A stretch of DNA of 64,000 bases from Perca fluviatilis (GCF_010015445.1 NC_053115.1:18334005-18398004); one strand, 5' to 3'. Counted from the first letter of the stretch, positions 34,804 to 49,749 are shown. The notes: generated by a model not told the origin, from the letters alone. Numbers and translations are program-made.

Positions 34804-37136
34804 ATGGATCTTACAGCCAAACATGGGCTGGTGCTGCTGGACCAGCTGAGGAAGATGAGGGAGAGTGAGCATCTGACAGATGTGGTGCTGGTTGCTGAGG
34901 GCATTAGCTTTCCTTGTCACCGGGTCGTTCTATCCGCCTTTAGTCCATACTTCCGTGTGATGTTCACATGTGGCCTGCGTGAGTGCAACACCAGAGAAAT
35001 ATTCCTGCGTGACACCCCTGCAGACAGCCTGTCCCTCCTCTTGAACTACATGTACTGCTCAAATCTTCCTCTAACTAACAGCAATGTACAAGGCATCTCT
35101 ATTGCAGCTTTTCTGCTGCAGATGGATGACGTCTTTACTCGCTGTCAGCAGCACATGACCGAGAACATGGATGCCTCCAACTGCCTTGGTGTGTATTACT
35201 TTGCCCGGGACCTCGGTGCAGAGGAACTGGCTGACCATGCTCAGCGCTTCCTGAGGCAGCACTTTGTCCAAGTCTGCCAAAATGAGGAGGTCCTGGAGCT
35301 GGAGGCCCATCAGCTGGGAAAGCTCCTGACTTCTGATGACCTTAATGTTTCACGAGAAGAGACCATCTTGGATGTGGTCCTTCGCTGGGTCAAACACAGC
35401 ACTCTGATGGATGGAGAAGTCCGTGTTCTGCACCTTCCAGAGCTACTGAGGAAGGTCCGTCTGCCACTGATAAACCCTGACTATTTAAGAGAGGCGATGA
35501 AGAGGAACACAGCCCTGCTGGCTGATGCTGAATGTCTAGAGATGCTCAATAAAGCCTTGGAGACCACAGCGATGCATCCCTCAGCTGCCCCGCGCAAACT
35601 AAAGCTGCGGTATGGCATGGAGACCACAGATCTGCTGCTCTGTGTTGGAAACGATGGTGGTGGGATTAGGTCAAGATATGGGAACTATACTGAGCGCAGC
35701 TTTTGCTATGCCCCATCCACAGGCCGAACCTACTATATCACTTCACCTCGCTATGCAGAGTCTCTGGGGTATGTGTGTGCTGGGATTGTGACTGAAAGAA
35801 ATGACATTATAGTGGCAGGAGAGGCAGGTGCACGAAGAATGGCCCGACAGAGGGACATGAATGTTGAGATTTACAGGTAAGATATTAGGTGTCATATTTG
35901 ATAACTCTATGTATTTGCACACACAGAGAGGTTACTGATTGTTATCTTGTGTTGCCAGGTACAAAGTAGAGGCCCAAGGAAGCTGGGAGCACCTGACGTC
36001 AGCAGAATACCGTGATTCATATGCCGTGGGGTCACTGGGTGACACTCTGTATCTGCTGGGTGGGCAGATGAAACTGAAGGATCAGTTTCTCATCACTAAC
36101 TGTGTAGAACGATGGTCTCTGCAAGGAGGACCTTGGCGCAGTGCAGCACCCCTGCCTATGCCTTTGGCCTATCACAGCGTGGTCAAGATGAAAGATCGCC
36201 TTTATGTGATGGGTGGTCGAACGCCTCAGGTGATGTCAAACATCTTTAACTTCTTAGCATTTGTTGTGAACTCTAGAAGATCAGACTTCATGTGCACATT
36301 TCATATGAGCTCTTACAGTATCTGTATGTGACTCCTCTCTGACTGCACCTGCTCTGCTTTGTCACACACTACCTCCCCTTCAACCATCCAGTCATACCGG
36401 ATGGATGATGAGCCTGACCGTCTTAGTAACCGCCTCCTGGAGTATGATCCAAACACAAATAAGTGGACAGAGCTAGGTCCCATGAAGTACTCAAAGTACC
36501 GCTGCAGTGCTGTTGTACTCAATGGTGAAATTTTTGTGATGGGTAAGATTATTTGAAATTTTAAATCTCTCTTGGTATACATATATAGACACAATAGTGT
36601 GATGACCCTGCTACATGCATTGAACTGCATTGATTCATGTAAGAATCTGGTGATAAAAACCTTTTTTGCAGGAGGTATTGGCTGTGAGGGTGTTGACTGT
36701 GGGCAATCACGCCGCTGCCTCGATGCTGTGGAGATCTACAACCCAGATGGAGATTACTGGAGGGACGGACCTCCTCTCCCATCTGCACAACTCTCACTGC
36801 GCACCAATGCCTCAAACGCAGGAGTGGTGGGAGGCAAGATCTACGTGTGTGGATACTACAAAGGAGCAGGTAATGAAAGAATATCCATATCCAATGAACG
36901 AAAAAAGTGTCTGAAAGATGTTTCCAAGTGACTGTATTACCCTTTCTGTTTCTTAACTACATTTAGATCGCCATGATGATATAACAAAGGACATTTTGGA
37001 GCTAGACCCATGGGAGAACCGGTGGACAGTGGTGGCTCGGCACGCTTTAATGCATGACAACTATGACGTCTGCTTAGTGGCAAAACTCAACCCAAGAGGA
37101 CTCATGTCCCCACCTGCAGACTTGGTTAAACAGTGA
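34804..37136 (+). CDS. kbtbd12: Kelch repeat and BTB domain-containing protein 12
   Basis: BTB-BACK-Kelch protein, presumed substrate adaptor for CUL3 ubiquitin ligases; the direct substrate is not known to me. Five exons give 620 aa (human about 623): 34804-35876, 35959-36229, 36392-36542, 36672-36869, 36967-37136. Visible: BTB domain about 1-125 (LTDVVLVAEGISFPCHRVVLSAFSPYFRVMF split here only for description), BACK about 130-240 (MDASNCLGVYYFARDLGAEEL), the family-specific linker RKLKLRYGMETTDLLLCVGN, then Kelch blades ending in LELDPWENRWTVVARHALMHDNYDVCLVAKLNPR. The near-colinear match over the whole length separates it from other KLHL/KBTBD members. Start: first ATG after an in-frame break, context gcaaaATGG. 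It is convergent with iho1. Fish kbtbd12 is expected to be muscle-enriched, which is family knowledge rather than visible here. Confidence 0.93.
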
Positions 37137-37181
37137 CACCCCTGTCAGATTAGGTCAAAGTCTTTATGGGAGAATTAGCAA

Positions 37182-37187
37182 AATAAA
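37182..37187 (+). terminator. Candidate poly(A) signal AATAAA for kbtbd12
   Basis: Canonical hexamer 46 bp after the stop. Further AATAAA sites at 37856-37861 and 37876-37881 could give a 3' UTR of about 750 nt that would face the 3' end of iho1. Confidence 0.5.
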
Positions 37188-37485
37188 TTATTTATTAATG
37201 CACTTATTGCTGGGCCAAAGGCATTCATTTTTGCAAGCAGAAAAGATTTCAGTGGCCTGCATGAAACAGGATCTGCGCTTAATGATTTGCATGTTGCTAT
37301 GTGAGATTCTCAGGTTTATGAGAATAGAAAGATCATTTGTAAATACAGTATTTTTGTCTTTTTTTATCTTATTGTGCAACACCTGCAGAGATTGAACCCC
37401 TGAAACCGTGCAGCTGTGTGGCACATAGCATTATCAGCAACACCAGGAAAGTATGTCCTTTGACATTAAACATACACTATAGTTA

Positions 37486-37765
37486 TAATTAGGGCTGCAA
37501 CTGACACTTATTTTCATTATAGATTAATCAGCCAATCATTTCAGTGGTTGTTTAGTATGAAATGTTAAAAAAAATAGTTAACAAATTGCATCTCAGGGGC
37601 ACTGTGATGTCTTCGGTTTGTATTTTTTGTCCGAACAGGCCAAAATCTTAAATTCAATTACTGCCCTATACAACAAAGACAAACAGCAAATTCTCAAATT
37701 GGAGAAGCTGCATCCAGAAGATATTTTGTAATTAGTAACTAGTAACTGCTTGTTGCAGCTCTAGT
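37486..37765. mobile_element. MITE of the 'gggctgcaac' family, copy 2
   Basis: The left end gggctgcaactgacacttat and the right end agtaactgcttgttgcagct are imperfect inverted repeats of the family also seen at 24728-25109. It lies between kbtbd12 and iho1 and may be part of the longer kbtbd12 3' UTR. Confidence 0.65.
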
Positions 37766-37914
37766 CATAATTATGGACTACGCATATACATCTGATTATT
37801 TAATATTGTAATAATCCATTTGTTTGTTATTTTTGTGGTATGCTTGCTTAAGTATAATAAAATGTTTTTTTCTGCAATAAACATGCACCTTAGCGATATT
37901 ATGGAACATGGTTG

Positions 37915-37920
37915 TTTATT
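37915..37920 (-). terminator. Candidate poly(A) signal of iho1
   Basis: TTTATT on the + strand reads AATAAA on the minus strand, 365 bp beyond the iho1 stop at 38285-38287. The AATAAA on the opposite strand at 37876-37881 makes this a tail-to-tail arrangement with kbtbd12. Confidence 0.5.
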
Positions 37921-38284
37921 TGAACACAAAAACTCAATTTCTTTTGTTAATTTTCAATGTCAATTCAGCAGAATAAATGCAGAGACACTTAAATTACAAT
38001 ATTTGTTGTCAGAAGAAAAACTTGTAAACTAAATATGTGTATTTGTGGGTCAGTCTATCCTAAACTCACTAGTTATTAGTATCTCTTTACACACATCCAC
38101 AGCTCTTCCACCGTAAGTATAAGACAAAAATCATTTCTCAATGTGTTCATTTAAAAAAAAAAACTGAATGACTTTACAACTAACATAGGCCACAAGTAAT
38201 AATAAATATAACAAACATTTTTGGCTTTTACTCTAAAAAATAAGAACACAAATGCTTCACTCTTCTGAGTCCTTTACTCATCCT

Positions 38285-41200
38285 CTAAAAGCCTACATTG
38301 TAATCCATGTCAAACAACTGCCAGAAGCCTTCGGGTTCCATCGGGGTCCCTGTCTCGGACTCAGCTGAGAGCTTCTCTAAGACGGGTTCGATTCCTGCAA
38401 GGCACACAGAGCTGTTGCTGTCCTGAGACCAGCAGCTGAGAGGGGTGATGAAACATCCTTCAGCTATGGATCTCGCATCCCTGTTTTGGCTGGTTACCGT
38501 GTTCGGATCACGGCGCTCGCAGAGAGGTGTTGAAACGTTTTGTTGTTTGCCACAGTTCACGAGGGGTCGACTGTTTTCATTCGTGACAATGTGCTTATTC
38601 CTTTGTGAGAGCACCAGCGGCCTCTTTTTGCGCCTTCTATTGCTTCTCTGAGTGAATTTCCTCTTTCCTGCGACATAGCTGGACCCCTGAGTGAGAACTT
38701 TAGCCGGATTGTGCTCATGGTTGTATGAGTTACATGAAAGCTGTGTGCTTTCAAGCTTGTTCTCCTGCAGGATGTTGGAGAAAGGCTGCTCCAGCCCTGG
38801 TGATGTCTGGATGGCAGTGTCTGTCACTCTCTCAGGGCTGGGTTTGGCCGAGTGCTTCAAGACTAAGGTGGTGAGCAGCTTCAGAGTCTCTTCAAGCATG
38901 TTTCGTTCTCTCTCCTGCTCCTCTCTCAGACACTCCAGACTATTCTTTAAGCTTTGCATATTTGAACCAAGTTCTGCAGTGGTGTCCCCACTCTAAATGG
39001 TAAAAATGAACAGTCATTACTAATCACAAACATTTATTAACCACAAAATCTACTTTCTCCTCATTGAAACTGCAGCAATCTTGACCATAAGATAAATACA
39101 TACTATTCACCTTTTGCACCCTCTCCTCCAGTTCAGTCATCATCTCCTTCTGGGAGTTCACTTTATTCAAAAAAGTCTCAAACTGCTGGGAAATGTCACG
39201 CTGAAGACTGTTCAGATTATTGTGCACTAGGATGAAAGAATAAAAAGATATAAATGCATTTATAAAACAAATACTTCCTACTGAAGTCAATATAATGTAA
39301 AAATGCAATGTAATTTTCCAAAATTAGTGGAGATTATGGGTGATCAATGTTTGATCATTGGGCAAAGAGCACCATCTACTGGCAATAATAAATGTTTGCT
39401 AACTGCCTTAAACAGATCTACAGTATGCTGAGAGCAACTCCCAGTCCAATCAGTTCAACAAGAAATACATATTATCAATAAATTAGGAAACTTACATGTT
39501 GATGCAAAATTGTCAACATTCGCAAGGACTGTTTGGCACACAGCAGTATTTTTCTCTGTGCCAGCAACCAGTTGTTGGATCTGAAAAACATGGCAGCATT
39601 TTTCACATTTTACATCTACAAAAGAGGAGCTGTGTAATCGAAAAAAAGGAACAGAAGGGATGCCTATGATCGCTTACATTGTTGAGAGTTTCTCGAAAAC
39701 TGAAACATTCTTTGGCTAAAAGATCACTGTTAAAGCAAAAAGGACAGATTTAAAATGACAGAAGTGATTAGGCCTACTCATTTTTATAATCACACAAGTA
39801 TAAATTCAAGGTGAGTTGCATGTTTCAGGTGATTCAGAAATGTACCCGTCAGTTTTTTCTTTTGCCTTTTTCCTGTCCTCTTCAAATTTATCCAGTATTC
39901 CAAAGGCTTTGCTCTTGTCCTTTAATTCTCCAAACAGGAAGGGTTTAGTATGATAACTGCTTGAAAACTTTGGGTCACTTCCCTAAATAAAAACAAAACA
40001 AACAAAAAAGGTTAAGAAACTATTTTTCACATAATCTGAGTGATGACGATTAATGAAACTGTATTCACTCAAGGCCTTATAAATTGGGTGAAGTTTTCCA
40101 TATGACAGTAGGCCTATATGTTATCCACCAAATGGAGAAAGTTTACATAATGCAAATAAACAGGTGGCTGAATTACTGCACTCAATCATCATTGCCCATT
40201 TATGTGGACTAAAGAGTCCAACAGTAATGTTTAATGCAATATAAGAATACAGTTCCATTACATGTCATTTAGCTGACACGTTTACCCAAAGTGACTTATA
40301 ATTGCTATATATGTCAGAGGTAACACGCTTCTGGAGCAAATAAGGGTTAAGGGTCTTCCTCAGGGACACATTGGTTAATGTATCACAGTGGGAATTGAAC
40401 CACAGCTCCCACACCAAAGGCATGTGTCATATCCACTGTGCCATCACCACCCCATTTGCATGTTACTTATGGTATTAAAATTATAGCAAAATCTCTGATG
40501 TAAGAAATCTCTATTGTCTCACATTAAATATTGTCATACTGCCAAAACCTATATATACTGTATATATTTAATAAATATATTTGTGTATAAAGATACTAAT
40601 GGGAATAAAAGCACAAAAAGGCAGTAACTCGCAAATAGCATCCAATCTTTTTTTACTTTTCTCACAACAACACACCTGCAAATATCCCCATCAGCTGTCG
40701 CATTAGACCCATTACTCTGCTCACTTAGAAATAAAATGAGTGTAGCATAGCTTAACATGCATGTAAGTAATAACGGCATTAAACCAGTGGGGTTTGTCTA
40801 TGCATTTGGGTACCCTAAAATATTACTGCCTCACGTCACCAACAACCACCAACAACCACTTTTAAGATAAAGTTGATAACTCTCACCTCTTGTGAACTTT
40901 GTTGGGATGTCCTGGCTGACAAACTCATATCTTGAGACATGCCTTGAGAATTTTCAGGCCAAAACTGAGACCCAAAGAATACCTGAGAGTCTGTGAAACT
41001 GGAGTAGCCGCTAGTGGACACATTTCTGTTGCTTGTTTTGTCCCCACAAGTATTGATGAGTAAAGAAAACACAAACACAAAATGTGTTGGTGCAGCAAAA
41101 CAGAGAAAGTGTTTGTAGAAATCAGGTAAACACAGACACACACATAAAACATTAGCTGGGGCTTGATGATCAAGAGTTATTACACAATGTTTTCAGATTA

Positions 41201-41342
41201 AAAACTATTAACCACAGCGTCATATAACATTATTCACAGTTGGAGAGAAGAAATAGCTGATGGGAGTCATTATTAAAAAAGCATCCCACCTGCTTCCAGT
41301 TGGTATGCTCAGCATTTCTTTTATGTTTCTTGTATGATTCAT
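38285..41342 (-). CDS. iho1: Interactor of HORMAD1 (IHO1/CCDC36), meiotic DSB formation factor
   Basis: In mammals IHO1 binds HORMAD1 on meiotic chromosome axes and, with REC114 and MEI4, promotes SPO11-dependent double-strand breaks. Seven exons in one frame give 430 aa (human about 594): 41342-41290, 41031-40887, 39982-39846, 39726-39678, 39580-39496, 39226-39111, 38992-38285. Matches to recalled human IHO1: start MNHTRNIKEMLSIPTGS; GYSSFTDSQVFFGSQFWPENS; KPFLFGELKDKSKAFGILDK; a central coiled coil (LQRDISQQFETFLNKVNSQK); AIQTSP; SCWSQDS near the end; terminal MDYNVGF. The first exon has only 53 coding bases and was found because splicing AG to C restores the frame and the conserved start. 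The rest of the C-terminal half is low-complexity and basic (KRKFTQRSNRRRKKRP). Shorter length is consistent with a fast-evolving meiotic protein. Head to head with the C1orf159 homologue. Confidence 0.9.
40255..40455. repeat. Interspersed repeat (fish SINE-like) in iho1 intron
   Basis: The stretches catttagctgacacgtttac, aagtgacttataattgctat and ctcagggacacattgg, ending in ccactgtgccatcaccaccc, match a repeat that recurs widely in fish genomes. I cannot assign the superfamily with certainty. It lies in the intron between exons 40887-41031 and 39846-39982. Confidence 0.6.
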
Positions 41343-42349
41343 TGCCTTTGATGACCTGTTTGTAAAGATAAGTTAGTAGCAATTTCAGCAAGCTATGTCT
41401 TCCTATGCTCATAAATTTAGCTGCTGTCATTTGTAATTAATCATGCGAGTTAGCGCTGAGTTTAATCCACAGCGCTATGGAGATAGGTCTGGCAATGCGA
41501 GACTAGCGTTAGTTAACATCAAGTTAGCATTAAGGGCTTCACTAGCTAACTTTAATTAACATGGAGTCAATTTAAACTTAAGTTACCTGTTTAGCTAGAA
41601 AGACTCGTCAAGCCCTGCTAGTAATCCTACATTTAGCCAACAATGGTCATCGTGGATTTAATACTAAACCCTAAAATATTTTTAAATAGACTTACAGTAG
41701 GCCGTGATGAAGAGGGGGAAGTCGAAAACGGACAGTAAGCAAGCTCGCGAGGGTTTAAGTCTCCCGCCAAGTGACCTTCCAGACAGAGCGAAGCTGAGCG
41801 ACATTCAAAGGCCCTCGAAAAAGTCCAAAATACTATTTGGCAGGACCAAAACAACTAAACTAAACTTAACTTAACTTACAACTTACATACTTACTACTAT
41901 TTATTGGCTCTATCACATATATTTATCCAGTGTAGCTATATATTCAATTTATTGGCTTCCTCAGTCAAGCCAACAAAAAAGTTAATTTAAATTCAGAAAC
42001 AAGTAACCTTTCATTTCAATAATATTCAATTTCATTACCCATTGCAGTTACATACATTTCAGAAACATTGATATACAATGTCTTTTTCCCATTTAACTTC
42101 ACAGTATTGTACTGTATGTGCTTTATTGAACGATATTTTGTCCTCAGTTGGCCTTTTTATGACGCACCAGAATTATAATTCACCCTGAGGTTTTATTGTT
42201 ATGCTTTTTTATAATACAACAAACAATACTGCAAATCTGGAAATGAAATACCAAGTACTCCTGTTATTTTATTTGTGTTATTATGGGCCTATTCGTATCA
42301 TTATTAGTAGTAGCCTAGTAGTAGTAGTTGTAGTGACGTTAGAAGTAGC

Positions 42350-42401
<52 letters not shown>

Positions 42402-42745
42402 TGTTGTTGTTGTTGTTGTTGTAGCTAGCAGTTTATTTTTAATATTAATTTGAATCTTCGTTTATATTTATTTATTTATGTTTTCTACGCAGACATGTTA
42501 AAAAACACACAGTCAGAGTTTTATTTTGGAAATCTTACCCGGAAGTGTCCGTGCTAAATGAAATCAAGCAGGTAGCTGAGCTGCGCACTGACTATCTGTG
42601 GTTGAACTGCGGAGGTGTGTTGATGACAGATCTGCCAAAACCTAAAGTGACTTTCTGATAATAGCTCTGCGGCGGACCTGACCTGACGGTCATTAAACCA
42701 CACCTAGGAGTTTGGTCAGGCCAAAGCCTAGTGTTTGTTTGGCTG
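41343..42745. promoter_or_regulatory. Divergent promoter region of iho1 (-) and C1orf159 (+)
   Basis: The two genes start away from each other here. For iho1 the 5' UTR lies right of 41342. For C1orf159 a GC-richer block around 42540-42745 ends with a good donor (ggctg|gtgag at 42745/42746) and is a likely untranslated first exon, joined to the acceptor at 44184. Between them lie a fragment of a common MITE (41474-41510, taggtctggcaatgcgagac) and a TAG/GTT microsatellite. No TATA box is obvious. Exact starts are inferred. Confidence 0.45.
42303..42421. repeat. (TAG)n-(GTT)n trinucleotide microsatellite
   Basis: Imperfect TAG units from 42303, pure TAG from about 42349 to 42400, then GTT to 42421. 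It is located in the presumed divergent promoter interval. The serine/cysteine-rich frame across it is an artefact. Confidence 0.9.
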
Positions 42746-43371
42746 GTGAGTTAACTTTTGTTATGTGCAGCTGCTCAGTGTGATTGTACATACAAGATAA
42801 TGTAACACATATTTAAATAATGTTAGATTAGCAAATCTGTATCTCTTAGGCCGACATCATCATTTTAGCTCTGACTGCTAGCTAGCACAGTTACGATTTA
42901 ACTTCATCCCAGTGACAGGTGCTAGCTAACGTTAGCTGAACACCTTGGTTGTATCCTGTAACTCAACTGACGTTAGAACATGTCATGCCATTTTCTGAAA
43001 CATTAAATATGTTGCTTAATTATTTCGCATTTAAAAACGTAGGTGTAAAGATAGACCGGAAAGTAAGCTGTGTATACAAACTCTTGGTTGTGGGTTACTT
43101 CTGATGCAACACTGACCAATATCAAACATGTGTTTAGCCTATCCTCAGCCAGAAAGGAAACTTGTCAAATGTATTGTAATATCAGGCAAGTTTAGGCAGT
43201 TACAATACACTTTGTTTATAAGACACAAATTTAGACATTCACCTAAAAATCCTGATGTGTGACACTGTTTTGTGACATATGTGGGGAGCAAAACTTATAA
43301 ATTAACGTTGACTCTAATAAACATAATATCAGCCTTGCAAGAAACCTCAAAAGTTATGTTTAAATTATTTG

Positions 43372-43431
43372 ATACTGGTGCAGAATCTGCAAGATATATA
43401 TGCTCAAGTATTGCAGATTCTGCACCAGTAT
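43372..43431. other. Perfect 21-bp short hairpin
   Basis: Bases 43372-43392 and 43411-43431 are exact reverse complements (21 of 21, core ctggtgcagaatctgca), separated by an 18-nt AT-rich loop. It lies in the presumed first intron of the C1orf159 homologue. Whether it is transcribed or processed cannot be told; a small palindromic transposon remnant is the main alternative. Confidence 0.8.
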
Positions 43432-44193
43432 ACCCATAAACCTGCTGCCTTACATTGAGACATTAAATGTCCTTTCTACAATACCTCTTTTTTTCCATTT
43501 ACCAAAAGAAGCCCAACAAAAAATACATTTTGTCAACAGGGAGAGTGTACAATAAATATGTTGCACCAGATATAGCACAATGCTAACTTCCATCTGTTGT
43601 CCCTGGTCGTGTATATAATGCTCATATAACAATATAAAAAAAGATAATTCCACATAATATTAGTAAATACTTGTAGGACAGACCAGTGCGAATACATTCA
43701 GAGAGGCATTATCATGACCTATGTTTTTAACTGACTAAAACTAATACACTCCTTGTAGGGATAGCTGCATTCCACTGTCCACTGTGTTGCTGTGATCAAA
43801 AAGTATGTGATAAGAAAGAATAAGATAAGAAAATTGATTGCCGGCTGTGAAAGACAACAAAACAGCAAGACTACAAATGCGACAAGGCATTTGATACCAA
43901 CTGTTTCCACGAAGTATAGAAACTTGATACCCAGCCCTTGGTATTCATTAAATTTAGTTTGGCCAATAAACAGCAAATTCCACAAGACAGAACATTATCA
44001 ACTTATTAGAATTATTCTGGTTATCCTAATAATTAAGTATATGACACATTTATTAGATAAACATCCAACCAGTCAAATATTGTGTTGTTTGATCATTCTC
44101 CTCTCCTGTTGGACTATCTGTCCTTCAGTGTGCCTCATCAAAGTCGTTGATGTGTATCTAATTTGAGTTTGTTTGATCTTTAAGGGTTTGAAT

Positions 44194-46876
<2,683 letters not shown>

Positions 46877-47390
46877 GAGGAGGAAAAGGAGGAGGTGGAG
46901 GGGAGGGAGTGCCAGGGCAGGTAGGAGAGAGAACGCTCAGGAACGATGTTAGGTTTAGTCATCACGTGAAGCTTCAGCAGTGTGAAGAAAGACCTCGAGT
47001 TGACTTGTACGAAGGTGGCCATATTTAACTGTAGCTGCTTCTGCTGCATTCTTGTCACGAGGGCTCTTACTTTATCGCTATTTAACAATCATTTTAAGTG
47101 TGAAATTGAGAAAGAATCCAGTAACTAAACTGTCAATCGTTTTGACACAGCCTCTGATATTACATAATTATGTTTTTTTTCACTGGATAACTTAAACATC
47201 CCAGGAAAAATGTTTTCAGAATTTCTCTGTAAATTTGGTCAGATTGTATTTATTATTTATTTTTTCTCCCGCCAACAGCACTTCAGGATCACTCCTTTTG
47301 TTTTGACCAATTTGATCTGCTGTTTGACGGTGCATGTTTGCTTGACTTGGCTTGACTTGATGGATTTCATGATACAGGACTGTTAAATGA

Positions 47391-47790
47391 ATAGTTTGAC
47401 ATTGAGAGGGAAAAGCTTGAAAGCTCTATAATTAACACGTTGTACCTCTTTTTTAATCTTTACAAAAACCAAAGTGGAAAAACCACAATCCCTATCATGC
47501 GGGCCGGATTTTTCCCGACGAATTAAGGTTTTTCCACTTTGGTTTTTGTTCATATTAAACCAACAACATATAACGTTGTGATTATTGAGCTTTAAAGGTG
47601 CTGGTAGGTGGATTGTGTTGCCTTTGGACAGAGCCCGGCTAGCTGTTTCCCCCTGTTTCCAGTCTTTATGCTAAGCTAGGTGGCTGCTGGCTACAGCCAA
47701 ATTTTTTATTGATCCAAGAGTGGTATCAATCTTCTTATCTACCTCGCTGCCAGAAAGCTAATAAGCGTATTTCCCAAAATGTCAAACTAT
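47391..47790. mobile_element. MITE in the C1orf159 3' UTR with internal perfect hairpin
   Basis: Ends tagtttgacatt and aatgtcaaacta are inverted repeats. The body (cagagcccggctagctgttt, tctttatgctaagctaggtg) matches a frequent fish repeat. Inside, 47462-47484 and 47527-47549 are exact 23-bp reverse complements around a 42-nt loop. It lies between the stop at 46876 and the poly(A) signal at 48926, so it is probably transcribed. Confidence 0.7.
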
Positions 47791-48925
47791 TGTATTAAAG
47801 CAAAGATTGATCGAGCCAGTGGCCAAGTTGAGCGACGGGTGATTTTTTTTATTTATTTTTTTTATTTTTTTGGGACAAAGTCATAGCCCAATGACGTTTG
47901 ATAGAGGCCTGTGTTTGTTAATTAGGCTGTTATTTACATGTGTGTATTTATTTACATTTTCTTGCTGTGCACTGAATTTTACTGATTATAATCAGACCAA
48001 CAGAATAAATAATGCGTCTAGCAGTAGAGTTCTTCTGGTGGACCAGGAAATTTTAGGGAGAGTTACTGTAGGCGCTGACTGGATGATTGTTTGATTGGTT
48101 GTGGTTTTTATTATTGCATTTGTATTTATTATTTTTTGTGAGCTTAACCAAGAGGAATGTATTCCACATGTACAACAAATTACGCATCATGAATTGCATT
48201 CCACAACAGACCCAGTCAAACATGAGAGATGTGAACTCATTTTCAACAACAGAATCATATTTTTTCACACATTTTAAAATACCAGTTTTGTTCCATGAAG
48301 TAGATTCAAATTCCAATAGATTTCTCTCTTAAACCATAAAATGAATCCTAGTGCACTTTATATGTCTGAAGTCATCTGCTAATGTTGGACAAGTATGAAT
48401 GAGATGTTTTTTGTATAGATGGCAACAATATTGTTGCATTGTCGAATTTACGTGACTACTATAAACTTTTGCCAAATGTCTGAAGAAAATTGACAAAACT
48501 GTGTGCCATTTCTGTGATTACTGTGCCATCATGAGCTTTAAATGCAGCCAGGAAACATATAGTCATGACGTGATGAATAATTGGAATTCTATCCAGTGGC
48601 CTTTACTGTACACAATTCACAAGGCTAGATATCCAAGTTTTATTTGCTGTTTAATTACATAAAGTTTGATTATATTGACAACAATAAGGTTGTGAAAATT
48701 ATTTCCGTCATCAGTATATGTGAAGCAACATGAAGTGAACCATGATAAAAAGGCAGCAACCATTCCATGAATATTCCCCGTTTTGCCATTGAACAGACAA
48801 CCATAAGCTGACATGTATATATTGTTTTATACAAAATGATGTATTGTTTTTGTAATGATGTATAGTACATATTTTAGTTTCAATGCCATAAAGAATGTTC
48901 TAAAGATGTATGTAACGTTTGGAGA

Positions 48926-48931
48926 AATAAA
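48926..48931 (+). terminator. Candidate poly(A) signal of the C1orf159 homologue
   Basis: AATAAA about 2.05 kb after the stop. The interval 46877-48925 has no other gene, so it is best read as a long 3' UTR. Earlier cleavage is possible. Confidence 0.45.
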
Positions 48932-48949
48932 GCACCTTTCCATAACTTT

Positions 48950-49740
48950 CCTCTGTGCAGTTATATGAACTCTCACTCTGCTACTTTTTTGTGTGACACT
49001 AGTTAGCTGTTATTGTTTAAAGACAAATTTGAATAATGTTAATGTTTCTTTTGTGGTTCCTGCTGCTAATAATAAACAATGCCTCACTGTGTGCCAGACA
49101 AGAATTTCTTTATTATTATTCTGCGGATTACTTTTCAATTTCCTCATTGGTTTATTGATTAGCTCTTATTCCAGATAATTAGGAATGAAAGTACTTAATT
49201 TATCTTGATTGTTAACATTACAGTATCTTTATTTTCACTTGTGGTAATGTATATCCAAACTATAAGTTAACTCAGTAAGGTACTTTTATTGTCTATACAG
49301 AGGAAATAATACAAGTCTCAGTGTTTGGAGATGGAGACATTTGCGTAAAGACAGTGATGTTGTAGTCTTAATGTTGTTTTTGTTTTAGGGTGGATTTTTA
49401 AAAACTTGTTTCTCTTTAAAACAAAAATCTCAAGATTTTTTGAGTTGATGCTCTCCTACATACACTTACAGGATCTGAAGAGTGGATGTCAAAAGTGGTC
49501 AAATTTGATAATATTTAAGACAGGTGTATAATCCCACAATCATGTTTTCGATGTCAAAGGTTTTTCAAGGTTGTTGTTTTTTGTGTAAGACCGGAGACCA
49601 CGGCTTGATGTGAAATACTCAGTTGTGTGATGAACCAAATATTTTGAGAAAAAAAATCCTATTAATGCAAATTAAAAAATAAATAATGTATGCATGCCTT
49701 TGTAGAAAATAATTGACATTTGTTCAGATGTCATTTTAAA
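48950..49740. other. Intergenic, nothing recognised
   Basis: AT-rich sequence between the C1orf159 3' end and MITE copy B. No coding exon, RNA gene or obvious repeat is visible. Confidence 0.4.
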
Positions 49741-49749
49741 TGCACTATA

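Noticed and set aside
42201..42428. Open frame rich in Ser and Cys across the TAG/GTT tract
   Set aside because: It is a translation of a trinucleotide microsatellite with no start context, splice support or family motif.
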